64,000 nucleotides of DNA from Phytophthora sp. 'mugwort'. Taxonomy: Eukaryota > Oomycota > Peronosporomycetes > Peronosporales > Peronosporaceae. The stretch lies in assembly GCA_033558025.1 (NCBI GenBank), contig JAUCEF010000006.1, positions 620,001 through 684,000 on the forward strand, in the 5' to 3' direction. Shown here piece by piece: positions 33,920-45,584 of this stretch. Made by a program: the position numbers and the translations under genes. Under the pieces are notes generated by a model. That model was not told the DNA's origin and did not search any database. It was given only the letters and a program-made list of their open reading frames with translations. Positions within the stretch are counted from its first letter, which is position 1, and each line of letters begins with the position of its first letter.

Positions 33920-34889
33920 CTCGGGCTTGAACGACTTTGTGACACTGCTTGAGAGGACTCGAAATTGCGGAGTGAGAAGTCCGGTCTGTAGAGAAGGGGA
34001 AGGAATAGAAATGAAAAAGGTGCTTGCCATGCGGTGTTCGTGAATGGCGCGTCCGGACATCGCAAGATACCTATGTATGATGTGCTGGTCGCGTGGCGCT
34101 CCTACCCTATCGACAGTTGGAAATGTAGCAGCTCAAGCAGTACGGTAAGGCCGGCCTTGTGCACCCTCGACACCGCAACGTCCAAACGACACCAATTCAG
34201 TCATGTTACTTTCCATCTGGAAGGTTCATCTTGTCAGCTCTGCCACAAAAGCTTGAACCTTGATTCAACAGTGTTGGCAGCTGTGCATCAAATGTTACGA
34301 AGAGGCCCAATTAGAAAACTTTGAATTCAGGGATTGTGTACTACCAATACAATTTGTACTACGGAGCATGAACTCCACAAGACGGAGCTTTCGAAGGTAG
34401 AACCTCAGAACTAAAACTTTCTCGATTGCGATTTGTTTTGCTGCCAGATTGCAGACGGTGAGTACCCAGAAGTCAAGAAGACCAAGCGGAGCGACTGGGT
34501 GGAAGCATTACAATCCTCATCGAAAACGTCTTTACCACGATATGCTGAAGTAGAAGGATTCCATCATCTCAGACGCTGAATCGTTGGACCTGTGACTATT
34601 GCCGCTACCCAATGTACACTACATAGCAGCATGAACGTAATTACAATGCCTTGTACTACCATATAAATCGGATTGCGCGAGACAGCGTAAGACTTCTACC
34701 CTTTCGTGGTCAACAGAGGCACTTCTTCGCTCTTTGAAGGTCGAGTCAAAAGACGCGAGAGAATCGGCCATGAAAGGGGACAAAATTCCCCTTTGGTGGA
34801 AGTTCAACCACCACACCACCTACTTTTGTAATGGCCATGTGCATCGCGTTCTTCGTTCCCTACCGCTCGATAACTTACAGTGTTGCGTA
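33920..34889. other. Upstream region of lyase 1; no gene recognised
   Basis: The first 150 bases hold the in-frame ATG at 34060 and the presumed promoter of the lyase. The rest has short frames on both strands with no motif, and ends at the left terminus of a pogo-like element. Confidence 0.45.
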
Positions 34890-36244
34890 CCGTATAACCG
34901 GTGTTGTATCCGACTCGGTGTTATTCCGATAAAACGAAACTGCCAATCAGACCATCCATTTTCGGTACAGTGTACTCGAGTTATATCCGACATGACACAA
35001 TCAAGGCCTAAAAATGTATTGATCACTCCCGGGATTTCCATGCGAAAATAAAAGCGTCAACGGCTCCGCGAAAATGGAGACGGAGCAAGAAGCAGTAAGT
35101 CGTCAATTATTTATAGCGACCTCAATCGCAAGACGCTGCAGCGTTTCTATCCTCTGGCCGGCACCGCGCTGGACACCCCCGCAAGAAAATTTACACTAGA
35201 CCAAGAACTTCGCCAAAATTGAAGCAGCGGGCTGCTCCAAGTCGCTGAAGATAATCCGAGCGCCAGGCACGGCGACCATTTCTCGGCGGATACTGAATTA
35301 GAGCTGGTGCGCTGGATCACGCGTACCGAGACGACGGAGCATTAGTGTCAAGTCTGATGCTGCAGCTCAAGGCGTGCGAGTTTGCCAACCGACCGGAATC
35401 CGGTCAGACCTCTTCACCGCCACTTGGTCACGGCGTGTTTTTTTTTTTTTTTGCGTCGTCACTCGCTGCACACGCGAGGACAAGACAAGGGTAGATCTCG
35501 CCTGCAGATAGTTTGGCCGCTGTCCAGGAGCTAAACGTCAAGCTGCGGTCGGAGATGCACCGCTTGGGTGTCCATGTGGCACTCAATGCCGACCAGACGC
35601 CGATCTCATTGAATACGTGCCGAAGACGACCATTGAGAAGAAGGGCGTTGAGACTGTATGGATCCGAACAAGCGGCAAAGAAAAAGAGCGGATGGCGTGC
35701 ATGCTACTGGGCTCGTCGTTTGGTCAGAAAAGAATGCCGATACTTGTGATCAAGCCTGCGCCGTCAAAGTTTCCAGAGACGCAGGCAGGGAACGACCGCC
35801 TCCGTCATGGCTTCGGCAAGTTCATGTGGAAGACGATCGAGCGCCTTCAAGACGAGTATGTCGTACAAATCTACGGCAGCACGTGTGGATGGTGGAACTC
35901 GCGGCTGTTGGTGGTCTGGCTGGACTATCATTTCTAGGGCCGGGGGCATCAGGAGCTCCCGATCGGGTTGCTGTGGGATCTGTTCTGAAGGCACTGGTCT
36001 CCCGAAGCTACGTTGTAGGACTTCGTCTGTTCAGTTGTGCGCGCCGGGAGTGTTCTTGTTGTACCCCCCCCCCCCTGATCTCGAATCAGAGCTCCAAATT
36101 TTATAATTCGGAGTTTTATCCTTTCTAAAATGAAGGGACATATGTTATTCTTAGCCTAGCCCCGCCTATACGCTTAAAAAACAGTATAAATGTACCTTTT
36201 ACCCCTTCAACATTTCTATGTCGGAAACAACACCGGTTATACGG
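34890..36244 (+). mobile_element. Deleted pogo/Tc-type transposon with 25-bp inverted ends and TA duplication
   Basis: 34890-34914 and the complement of 36220-36244 are the same 25 bases except for one (ccgtataaccggtgttgt then a or t, then tccgac). TA dinucleotides flank both ends (34888-34889 and 36245-36246), the duplication made by pogo and mariner elements. The 1,355-base interior holds a broken DDE transposase, so this is a shortened copy. Confidence 0.92.
35513..36070 (+). pseudogene. Pogo-like DDE transposase, truncated and frameshifted
   Basis: Plus-strand pieces read as a pogo-type DDE core. ALNADQTPI contains the first catalytic Asp. After a frameshift near 35610, KKGVETVWIRTSGKEKERM and MACMLLG follow. 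After a stop at 35937, GLLWDLF and HWSPE resemble the second catalytic block. VVPPP just before the poly-C run near 36070 matches the following strand. The helix-turn-helix N-terminus is absent, consistent with an internal deletion. Confidence 0.8.
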
Positions 36245-37539
36245 TACACCACTGAAATATATGCATGTAAGTGCGATTATATACACTAAAGTTCGAGATT
36301 ACGTCAGCAATAATCACCCCGTCCTGCATAAGCGATCATTCCCCCACTGAATATCAGTCCTTTCAATACTAAAAAGCTTCTCGCTGCCATTGCGGATTTT
36401 GTTCTACCATGCGAACCATGTTTACAGTCGACGACGACAAGACTTGTCCAGCGGGAAAATGTCAGGTGTGGTCTGGGAAAATTATGTGCATAATGCGTGG
36501 TCGTTAGCGACGAGAGTGAGAGTAATCTCAGCGGCGTTGGGCCCACGTATGCTATAAGTACCACGGTTTCGGTATTTAACGGCGATCCGTGTACCATACT
36601 GATGGTACAAGGCGATGAAGGGTCTCAGCCCATTTACGCATTCTGCTCGACCCGTGCGGGCCCTCCTGCCTTCGTTTCTCCGTGATGGTGGAAAATATCG
36701 GACGCATCTCGTGTTCTTTCTCCCGCTTCACCATGCTATGGCCGCGCCAAACGCATGTGGCGCTGTCGACGCAGCGGCTGCATTCGCTTCGGTTGACACA
36801 TATCGTGGTGCCGCGAAGCGACTTTCACAAGCGGCGTACGACACGTACAAGCTACGACCTGCCCAAGAGTCGTCTAGCGCGCTATGACCGTCGGCGAGGA
36901 CTTGTTCGTGACAGCAGGCGTGTCTACAGAACAGGACTGGTCATCACGGCGCGTAAACTAAGCGAGAATCATGTACTGGTGAAGGGTGTGTGCTACACCA
37001 GTCCGACGGCTACTCGGATCGCGAAAACCAGAGCCGATGGGCGCCACGGTCTGGGTGACGACCTCTACACAGATGAAGAAGCGATTAATTACACAGCGGT
37101 ATCACTGTCAAACGACAGTATGTCATGGTCCATACCGACGATGACGTTGCAGAAGGCCACATTGCCGTAGATTTGGTATTGCGGTCAAGTGCGTCAATTC
37201 CTCTGGATAAAACTTATTTACAAACCGCTCTGTTGGATTTGAGATGGTATATGCTGAGAGAGAGCCTATTTGGATATCCCAAGCCTTTGTCAGTGCTCAT
37301 GCTGGATGCGATTACGAGCCCAGCATTGTCGAACTAGTGACGACACCATCGGATTTGATTATCAATGGCAAACTATCGAGCAAGGTCTTTTCCGGTGACG
37401 AGGATGAAAAGATTGATGTCCAGCACCTTTTTAGAAATGCACAGTGAAAGCTGTGCATGTACCGTTTGGATTTGTTTGGAAGAGCGCGAGAAAGATGAAG
37501 GCATTATATACGAAGAGACTGCATAGGATGAGTATACCG
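36245..37539. other. Broken plus-strand frames upstream of the SET gene
   Basis: Plus-strand frames at 36682-37170, 37125-37337 and 37244-37447 overlap and read partly like protein, so this may be the N-terminal half of the SET-domain gene that follows. No domain is recognisable and frames shift repeatedly. Confidence 0.4.
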
Positions 37540-38156
37540 TGGTCGGGTACTGTGGTTTGAATCCCTCACCTAGAGATTCCGGACTGCATCATTCTCAAAG
37601 ACGTCGGATCTGTGGACTGGTGTCTATGCTTGGTAGCTCTCAGCCAGATACTTGTTCGAACGCGCTCGCCTACCTGTTCTGTGCTGGAAACAATTGCCGC
37701 GTTGTTCTTTTTTGCGGAAATCGACCGCGGGAGCTGGAAAGCGGTCTGCTACTAGAACACACACCGCGAGTTTGGGAGTTCTTGCAACGCGATACTTCTC
37801 ATCTGGAACAATCGTCGGTGAGTACGCTGGAAAATTGACGATGCACGATTACGAGGGCGATACAAACCAAATCAGCGATTATACGCTCAAGCTTTCTACG
37901 CGGTCAGCAAGAGGACAGGTTCTGTTCGCGGAGGCACGCAACCGCCTATTTCTCGCTATATTAACCACTTTTGTGATTCCAACTGCTACTTTTTCGAAGT
38001 TTATATCCGAAAGAGAGTGGCTGTTGTAGTTATTACTGTCCAAGAGGTCGCACCATGGCAATAATATACGGTAGATATGGCGATCTATGGTTTGAGTGCT
38101 CCTGCGGGTCACCTGATTGTCGTGATGGCAATACTGAGATCGATTATTCAGGTTGA
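37540..38156 (+). pseudogene. SET-domain histone lysine methyltransferase, broken
   Basis: SET enzymes transfer methyl groups to lysine, usually on histones. The parts run in order across three frames. A cysteine-rich pre-SET (AWS-like) block reads CSNALAYLFCAGNNC then FCGNRPRE near 37650-37740. The SET N-terminus reads SSGTIVGEYAGKLTMHDYEG near 37800. The catalytic NHFCDSNCYFFEVYI lies near 37970-38015. The post-SET zinc block ECSCGSPDC lies near 38098-38124, ending at a stop at 38154. All key cysteines are present, yet at least three frameshifts separate the blocks. It lies among transposons and may have been carried by one. Confidence 0.85.
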
Positions 38157-39013
38157 AGCAGAAGTAAGCGAGTGATTATCATTTACAAGTAGTACCCATG
38201 CGTAGTACCGTTAGAATCGCAGATAACAGACTAATACATCAAATGATGTATTCCTTTCGAATTGTTGATGCATTCCTTTCGAATTGTGCGTGAGGGAGTT
38301 CGTTTATTACTTTTTACTTACTAACTAGTTACAACTAGCGCGCGTGCGTGGTACCGCCGTTCGAAGCGCATTCCAGTGGGAACATAACTATATCGATTAG
38401 TTTTGCACTCCGACCGATCCGTGACTGAGAGACTCAATTCTGAGTGCAGGTTTGGCAATTGTGCCCCCCCCCCCCCCCAAGCCGCAGCGACTGCAATGAG
38501 ACGTGCTGGATGCTCTCCTGGTCTCTCCTCCCCATTGCTGCGAATTCCACGTTGATTTCGTCGTCCTAAGCGCCGTTCAAGAAAGGCGGGGAGCCAGGTA
38601 TGCGTCGTAGGTGATTTCAGATTCAATTGAAAACCAATAGAACTGGTGACGGAATGCTTCTGTGTAACTCTTTGTCAAATAGCACCTGTTAAACTTCGAG
38701 AATACCAAGCTTAACTCGTCTAAAAGGCAAGCGCGGCAGCAATATGCCTAAACGGGATTCCGTATTGATATGTGTAGCCGCAGGTGCAGTGCTTCGTTGA
38801 CAGGGCCACGTGCCGGCGATTTCGAGGGAATACTGAACCATTGCACACGTAACTCACGTCAGTTGAAGCGTTCTGAACAGCATACGCTCCCAATCGAGAT
38901 ACCTACTTGTCATAGACACCTCACGCACCAGGCGTGACTTCTAAACCTTGGGTCGTCCACTTTCTGCGTTCATCGCGTTTGTAACACACCTCCATCATAC
39001 GCGAGCACATTGT
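38157..39013. other. No gene recognised
   Basis: Low-complexity and AT-rich stretches, with a run of sixteen C near 38463 and a short direct repeat (gatgtattcctttcgaattgt-like at about 38245 and 38270). Nothing coding is supported. Confidence 0.45.
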
Positions 39014-40134
39014 TTAAAGAAACTCAAACCGATGCATACTGCGGAAATCAACGACTAACAAGGATCCAAAGACATTCTCTACGAAGACGGATGTTCTCCA
39101 GCCAAAGAAGGACGCCATTCTTATGTCGGTATGGACACCCCACCCCACAGGTTCAATGGCAGCCACGTAGTCCATTACACTCAAGCCGACATCTAAACCA
39201 ACTATGGCTAGAATGCCGTCGTACTCTTCACGTGTTGTCGCAGCCTGAAAGCGCCACACTTGGTCTTTTGGGCTTGCGACAGCTTTCCGGACTGGTGGAC
39301 TATGTTTCGAATAATGTGCAGCGTGCAAAATTTCATGTTCAAATCGAAGTCTTCCGCAACAGAGAGTAAGCCACTTCCACGATCGCAAAACATTGATATC
39401 CCTGACAAATGGTACCGCAACGTAAACTATGCTAAAAAAAAACAGACGTAGTTTTCACCTTCTTCAGCTGAGGACAAGGGCGAACGCGATTGTTGTGTTC
39501 TTGAGGTTGTCATCTTATCCCACAAGCATCATTTGAACCGCAGAGTACACAGGACATTTACTATGCGCACAATCAATACCCAGAATGCGCTGGCGTGCTC
39601 CAACCGCTGTGGCGAATACGTGTACAATCACAATAGCTATTTTAAAGATATCGCTTTCATCCTTTTCTGCAAACGCGACGCACCCGGGGTTAAGCTGGGC
39701 GAATCCTTCAAGCAACGATGGTATTTTCCCTACAGAGCGCGTTAAAAATGTCACCCGTTACCTCATTGATTGCCTCATGAGCTCGGTAAACTGTACGCCT
39801 CTGTTTGCCGATAGAAACGTGATCGCGATAGTGGACTTGGGAGTATTGCGCAGCTGCAGATACAGACCCAGAGGCACGCACGGCACTTGCGAATGTCCGT
39901 ATTTCGACCATCTGACGCTTCGTTGGCTTGGACGTTGCGCTGTAATTACGATGATTCAAAATCCATTCTTGTTAGATGCCACTCGCCGAGAGTCTTGTCT
40001 GCCCGGCTCCGACGGTACATGTAGACGAAGAAACTGCAACCTTCTGATATATATATCGTTCGTTTTTTGCCGCTACTGAGAGCAACGCTGACCGACTTTC
40101 CCTCATGAAGGTCATGGTCCTGCACCTCGTACAC
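39014..40134 (-). pseudogene. Second MULE transposase, broken
   Basis: Minus-strand pieces join in order from 40134: a zinc-binding-like N-terminus, a helical region with SLLEGFAQLNPGCVAF (near 39700), ILGIDCAHSKCPVYS (first catalytic Asp block, near 39570-39590), FCDRGSGLLSVAEDFDLNMK then CTLHIIRNI (second Asp and CxxH block, near 39300-39390), and YVAAIEPVGW (near 39150). This order is that of MULE transposases. Its sequence differs clearly from the MULE at 7-10 kb, so it is another subfamily. Several frameshifts; inactive. Confidence 0.82.
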
Positions 40135-41184
40135 CGCATCGATACCCCGGTCGAATTCCTAACCAACTGATAGCCTCGACACAAGCAATATTCCCCGGAT
40201 GGCGGTTCGTCAACTTCAGACGTCGACGACTACTCGATGCTCTTACTCATAGACAAACGGACAATATGCAAGCGATCGTCATATTTTTGCTTATCTTCCC
40301 CGTGATGAAGGGGATTGAAGTACGCGCGCGGGTCAAACCCGCTATAGAGCCCATTGTTTGAGTGGACAGCCGGGTCCAACAGCACCCACGAGATCTGGCA
40401 CAGTATATCTCGGTACCACGTGTTTTGACGCACGGGACGGATTCTGTCAATGACATCGATCTACTACGTGTTCTGTCACGAGATTCGGGAATTGTCGTTT
40501 GGACAGGCCCTGACCACGCCTTTTGACATTTTCTCTGACCAGCTAGCTCGGAATTACGGAGATGCTGTGTCGTGAAGCGCAAGGAGGTCGCTCGGCGCAT
40601 GGTTTCCACCGGGCACTCAGCAGCCGCTCTACGCCAGAGGCTCCAGTCGCTCTTCCGAACGTGGGGCAGATATATCACGCACTTTCCTGCCAATTACTTC
40701 ACAGTGGTTCGGCGACCACGTGGTCACCCTCATGCCATAACGCAGCAGTTTCGAAACCTCGCTGCACGTTCACCGCCAGGAGGATCACGCCAAACAGGAG
40801 CCGCAGTCACGTCTGGAGCTCGTCCAGATGCTTAACCGCCTTGTGAAGAGCGACAGGCAGTAGCGCTGCCAAGATCAAGCCCAGCAGGAGCTGCTTGGAA
40901 ACGTGCAGCACGACAGGTTCCAACCCCACCAAACAAGATCAGCAGGAAAAACAACGACATCTGTAGCAGAACATACTCCAGAGCCAAGGCTAGCAGCTGC
41001 TGCTACGCGGTCTGAAGAACGCACATTTCCAACCACCGCGGTGTCAAGTCCATCCCGCGCCGACTGGTGACTCAAACGTACAGCGCTGATTATGAAGGGC
41101 CAAACGAGAGTAGGCAAGAAGCTAAAAAAGCTACTGTTCCATCTACGGTAATATTTTCGGCTCAAACTGTGTCAGTCTCCATCG
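40135..41184. other. No gene recognised
   Basis: Several medium-length frames on both strands (longest about 148 codons on minus, 40247-40693) with biased composition and no motif. Some may be the 5' part of the MULE at 39-40 kb. Confidence 0.35.
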
Positions 41185-41800
41185 AGAGCGGATCAAGCGG
41201 TGACTTCAATGTCTGCTATCGTACCGCGTGGTGCAGTTGCTCATGTTGGTGCCAGTCCCAACCTGAATGTTGGAGAAGTGCTCCCGTCGGAGGTCACAAC
41301 ACGACTACGAGAGCTAGGTAATATCAATGCAAGTGACGTCTTTTTATATGGTGCGGTTCTTGGAAATGCCATCGCTCAAGTCGTGCTCGCGACCAAGGTA
41401 ACGAAGGTTATTGGCATCGAGATGCGTGTGCATGTCTACAAATTTGGCGTGGAAATGATTGCCAAAAGCCCGCATGGCCGATATGTTCAATAACGAGTTA
41501 AGTTCTACTGCAACGACACTACCGGCCTTTGTTTCTCGCGTATTCCTCCGTACGAACAAGCTATAATCGTGTTTCGGAACAAACATCTTGTTCGAGCCTG
41601 TCACGACCGAAGACGTGACACGCTAGCTTTCTGTGATGGTTTAGGCGCGTCTCTTCGTATGCACTACTCCTGTTTGCCCACAACACCGCGAGCCTTGCTT
41701 CGCTGAATTCTGTTCTTCTTTCGAGCTATTCAAAGAAGCAGATATTGCTTGCAGCTGGAAAGCCGTGCCACAGCGCGCTTACTTCTATCGTTCGTTTTAA
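41185..41800 (+). pseudogene. DOT1-like histone methyltransferase fragment, broken
   Basis: The frame at 41203-41493 reads as the start of a DOT1-type SAM-dependent methyltransferase: VGEVLPSEVTTRLRELGNI, then ASDVFL at the place of motif I, followed by LGNAIAQVVLATKVTKVIGIE. Motif I normally has a Gly-rich DVGAGLGN-like loop; here it reads LYGAVLGN, so the SAM site is damaged. Downstream frames to about 41800 (SSFELFKEADIACSWK) may be the rest. DOT1 enzymes methylate a lysine in the histone H3 core. Broken and isolated among transposons. Confidence 0.7.
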
Positions 41801-42627
41801 TAATACCGATCTGCGTAATTTCTATTGTAAAATGCAGATAAATACACACTTCAACATGACTTGCAAGGCTTTGATATCTATCGAAGATGATTGCAACCAT
41901 TTATATACCTACTTCCAGATATTGGCACACATAGCAGCTACAAGTTGATCGAGCCCACTACATTTGGGCGGTTTCCAGTCGCTACTTCTTGTCCCGGGGT
42001 CAAGTGCGCTGACCCACGCTTTCGTGCTTCAGCTTGTACAATTACGAGCTCGTGCGTACCTTGCCATTTGTCTGAGAACAGTTTTTGTGAGGAAGATAAA
42101 ATCGATGGTACTTCTCCCAGCACGTCCATGTCTGCTTTGGACACATGAGCGGCTTAGTGACCATGAACACGGGCTGACAGACGAACGTTGTGAAGAACGC
42201 AGTAGTCATTACCCTCCGTCGCGTATCTGTCATCCCATCTGTACACTACACATTTCCGTCACTTCCGATTGGATACTGTGTATAGCTGGTTTGAGGAAAT
42301 CGCAGAGCACCGCTTCAGGGGGCTGCCGGGAACTTCATCTGTGTCGCGTCTACCAGCAAGCCGCACTGCACTTGGCGTTGACGTCTCTTCGGCCACCTCC
42401 GCCGAGGTATCGAATGAATCTACGTCGGTGTAAAACATGCGCCTTTCACTAGGCGCCTCTTTCCATTTTCCAGACAGCAGTTCAGAGCTGAGCTGGACGA
42501 TAAGATCGCGAGGAGAGTCGCGATCGTTAGTGTGTCCGAACTCAACTTTTGTGTGAATTATCCATCGGAGCGCGCCACATTCACAAGCGCGAGCCCCAGC
42601 TTCTTATATCACTTCCTGAAAGAATGA
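41801..42627. other. No gene recognised
   Basis: Short frames on both strands. The minus strand around 42000-42440 may hold the C-terminal part of the piggyBac-like protein (it is on the correct side) but no motif is clear. Confidence 0.35.
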
Positions 42628-43113
42628 TCATCCGCCAAAGAAAAACCTTTCAGACTTGGTCAAGTCGGTTGACGACCTGCATGTTTGGGTTATACTTTGA
42701 TGCATGCTATGGCGCTGAAAGTTCGCTTCTCGGAGCGGACTTGGCGAGTCAGTAGTGAGTGTTGATGCATCAGCACTGGAAATCACTGTGACGATGGAGT
42801 TATCGTACCACGAAGCTGCAACTGCGTTGCGATCAGCGGATACCGCTAGTCGAGAGGTTCCACGAGTGCAATCCTTCTTCTCGAGCACGACGTGCCTCGG
42901 AAAGTGTGCACTAGAATTCCTCACTGTGCCCGCGTCATACGGCCCTTTTAGATGCATATCATCAAGTAGCTGTACAGAGGTGTAGTAGTTGTCGGAGTTA
43001 GCATTGCCGCCGGCGCCATACAATGACCGAACTATTTCCAGTACACACTGGCGCACTGGTGAAGATACTGCTATTTCATCACTCAGAGCTTGAGCCTCCG
43101 CTTGCGTCGTCAT
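42628..43113 (-). pseudogene. PiggyBac-like transposase fragment
   Basis: A 161-codon minus-strand frame that reads like the DDE domain of piggyBac transposases. NSDNYYTSVQLLDDMHLKG holds the catalytic Asp block (DNxxTS). GPYDAGTVRNSSAHFP is the following GTxR strand, and AASWYDNSIVTVISSA is the W-x-D-x-K/V-x-L-S block with the last catalytic Asp. Open frames on the same strand up to 43650 may hold the N-terminal part but carry no motif. No TTAA-flanked ends were located. Confidence 0.78.
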
Positions 43114-43622
43114 ACCTGTTAGCCGCTTGGTTACATCGCTCTGTCAGGCAGACAAAAATTTAGCGAAATGGAGCGAAATTCCACGTGGTGAAACAGCAGA
43201 GCATATAAATGCGAAAATGGTACTTCCCTGTAAGCTTCATAGGATTGTATACGTTCAGTGACTTGCCATACTTTGACCTGCACGCGGCACTTGCTTCGTC
43301 TAGAGCTACGTTTCATCCTGCAGCAACATACCTGGGGCCGGTCATTTGAGCACATTGAGTAGAGGCCTGATTCTAGCTGCTTGGTCACAGCTAGCCTTGT
43401 TCACTTCAACGCACTGAAATCAAAATGCTTGTCGGAGCTGCTTCAACCGACAGATACGCATGATTCCATAAAGACTAACTGATGTTCTCCAAATATCGAA
43501 GTTTCGACCTGCTCTTCCCTTGCTGTACTCGCCTTTATTCACTAACTCCATGTAGAACAACACAACGAGAAAGTCATGATGTAATGCAGTGTGTTCCTGA
43601 TGGATGGCCCATGACCAGTTGG

Positions 43623-43930
43623 TGTGACCACACAATATGGGCGCCCACACCCTAGGTACGGATCGTATCTAGGAGAGAAGACATATCACTAAGTACGGAT
43701 CGCACTTAGACGAGAGACACAGTTAGGTGCGTATCGTACCTAGGTGAGAGACACCTTTAGGTACGAAGCGCACTTAGGAAGGATACATGGCTTGAGAACC
43801 ACCCATTGTGAAACCGGTGACTACCGGTGACTTAAGGGATGCATTAATTAGGCAGTTTACAGTAAGTGGGAACATTGGAACATGTTAATAAAGACTCAGT
43901 TTAAAATCTAACCTAGAAGTTCGCAAGTCG
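43623..43930 (+). repeat. LTR-like segment with four palindromic repeat units
   Basis: It starts tgtgaccacaca and contains four diverged near-palindromic units (43651-43672, 43689-43709, 43723-43742, 43757-43778; consensus like taggtacggatcgcacctag) spaced about 35 bases apart, with gagagacac between. Further on comes aataaagactcag near 43890, which could be a poly(A) signal. This resembles the regulatory part of a Gypsy-type LTR. No second copy lies in the window, so it may be a solo LTR or a truncated element. Confidence 0.45.
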
Positions 43931-44292
43931 TGGGAACCCTGTCCCACGGACTATCGGAAAGCCATGCTTTCATTGTGCGACAAGAAGTCAGAGACGCAGG
44001 GTGTCTGTCTCGGTTAGAAGCTACGCTTCCACAGGCGAGGGTGCGTGTGACCCCCGTCACACCTGGTAGCACATGTAGTCAATTCCTCGACCGTCGCGGA
44101 TTCGCTACAACAATCAAGTTCTCTTTGGGTATGGAAGACTCAGGAAGTCGAATGCCGTCTCGCCAAGATCTCCCTCAACTCTCTGATGCCCACTGGTCCA
44201 CGTTAGAGACAATGGTACCGATTTCCTTCGCTTATAGTAAACAGGTCAGGTACCGGTACAAGGTATCACACTCCAAAAATGACGCTGCGTAA
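43931..44292 (+). CDS. Hypothetical ORF after the LTR-like segment
   Basis: A 120-codon open frame immediately downstream of the LTR-like sequence. Its position would suit the start of a Gag protein, but no Gag motif or zinc knuckle is seen. Could be chance. Confidence 0.22.
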
Positions 44293-44354
44293 CCGTAATT
44301 ACCGAACGTAGCTTAGGTGTACTTAGAAAAGTGTGTACGGTAATACAAAGCACA

Positions 44355-44381
44355 TACCGTAAAACCTGTGCAGTATCCGGC
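44355..44381. repeat. Pogo-type terminal sequence, orphan copy 1
   Basis: taccgtaaaacctgtgcagtatccggc resembles the TA-plus-end of the pogo element at 34888 (taccgtataaccggtgttgtatccgac), matching at about 21 of 27 positions. No opposite-facing partner was found nearby. Confidence 0.6.
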
Positions 44382-44859
44382 AGAATGTTATACCCGACAC
44401 GTCAAATAAGCCAATCAGACGCCATCAAATTTGGACCCATCTGAATTATTGTCATTTCCGACAGCTCCAAAGTAGGTGGCCATGGCACGCTAAAAGTTAG
44501 GCACCAGCCATGCAAAGCTTAGTTATTCACCAACTCTCCATGGGCCGCACACGAGCCAGTGCGGGTCGAGGTCGCCACCCTCGGCTGTACAGCCGGCGGA
44601 CATTGCTTGGAGCCGCACGTTGAAGCAGCGTCTGCGCCAACGCTGGGTCGACTGGCTGACGGATAAGCTGGCGAACCAGGAGAGCGGCAACGTGGTTAAG
44701 GCGCCGTCCAGGGATGAACTGGTTGGCTTGGTTGCCAGCGCGTGGGGACGAGCTGTCCGATTCGACAATCTCGAACCGGTTTAAGGGCATCCTCGCCGTG
44801 CCACCTGTCGACCCCCTCGTACATGTACCTCCGCCGGAAAGCGCCGCGCTTCCTTTACA

Positions 44860-45258
44860 GCAAAGGAGAAGCTCAACGCTGCACATGCGCTAGAAGAGTC
44901 GACGGACGTTCAAAAGGCTATTAAGGAGCTGTTCCCCGATGAATGCCCTGATGTCTACGAATCTCGGCGAAAGCTACTTTTGAATGGAATATATAAAAAA
45001 TGCTTCATTGCTCTACTCAACGAAGCTGACATCGCAGCAGCAGACTTGATCGAAAGCCTTGCCAAATACGGCTCTATTGATGCACATTTGGCGAAGGCGA
45101 TTCGGATGACGACACAGGAAATAAAGAGTGATGATTTGTCAGTAATACGAACGTATACCACCCATATCTTCATTGGAACTGCTAACCGAAAAAATCACCC
45201 GTCGAAGATAACCCACAGACACGTTACAGACTTGAAATTGCACACGCAGTTAGATTAA
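44860..45258 (+). CDS. Hypothetical helical ORF
   Basis: An open plus-strand frame (about 130 codons; first Met at 44980) that reads well as a helical, charged protein (AIKELFPDECPDVYESRRKL, then ALLNEADIAAADLIESLAK). I do not recognise the family. Its 3' end runs into a tandem duplication. It lies between two pogo-type terminal sequences and may belong to a mobile element. Confidence 0.35.
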   Translation, partial: AKEKLNAAHALEESTDVQKAIKELFPDECPDVYESRRKLLLNGIYKKCFIALLNEADIAAADLIESLAKYGSIDAHLAKAIRMTTQEIKSDDLSVIRTYTTHIFIGTANRKNHPSKITHRHVTDLKLHTQLD

Positions 45259-45523
45259 ATACTTGTGTAGCTGAAAACGAAAGCACAGCACCGTCGCGGC
45301 ATACATAGTAGAGATATCCTCGCTTGCACACGCCCATTTACCACTCCTATTATAACTATCATCCCAAAAATAATCCACCCATCGAAGTTAGCCCACAGAC
45401 TCGCTACAGACCTGAAATTGCACGCGCAGTTAGAGTACATACTTATGCAGATGAATACAAAAGCACAGCGTCGTCGGTGCAGTCATCGCAGAGATATCTC
45501 CGTGTGCGCGTGACCAGTTGCCA
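45185..45523. repeat. Diverged tandem duplication, ~160-bp unit
   Basis: 45185-45343 and 45362-45523 align along their length with roughly four of five bases the same by eye. Shared words include cccacagac, gaaattgcac and agcacagc. The spacing is about 177 bases. Confidence 0.8.
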
Positions 45524-45557
45524 ACAGCTTATTTGATTGTGTGACTGTGATAGAAAA

Positions 45558-45584
45558 TACCGTAAAACCTGTGTAGTATCCGAC
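45558..45584. repeat. Pogo-type terminal sequence, orphan copy 2
   Basis: taccgtaaaacctgtgtagtatccgac repeats 44355-44381 with two changes and in the same orientation. Together the two may mark ends of two elements, or one end duplicated. Confidence 0.6.
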
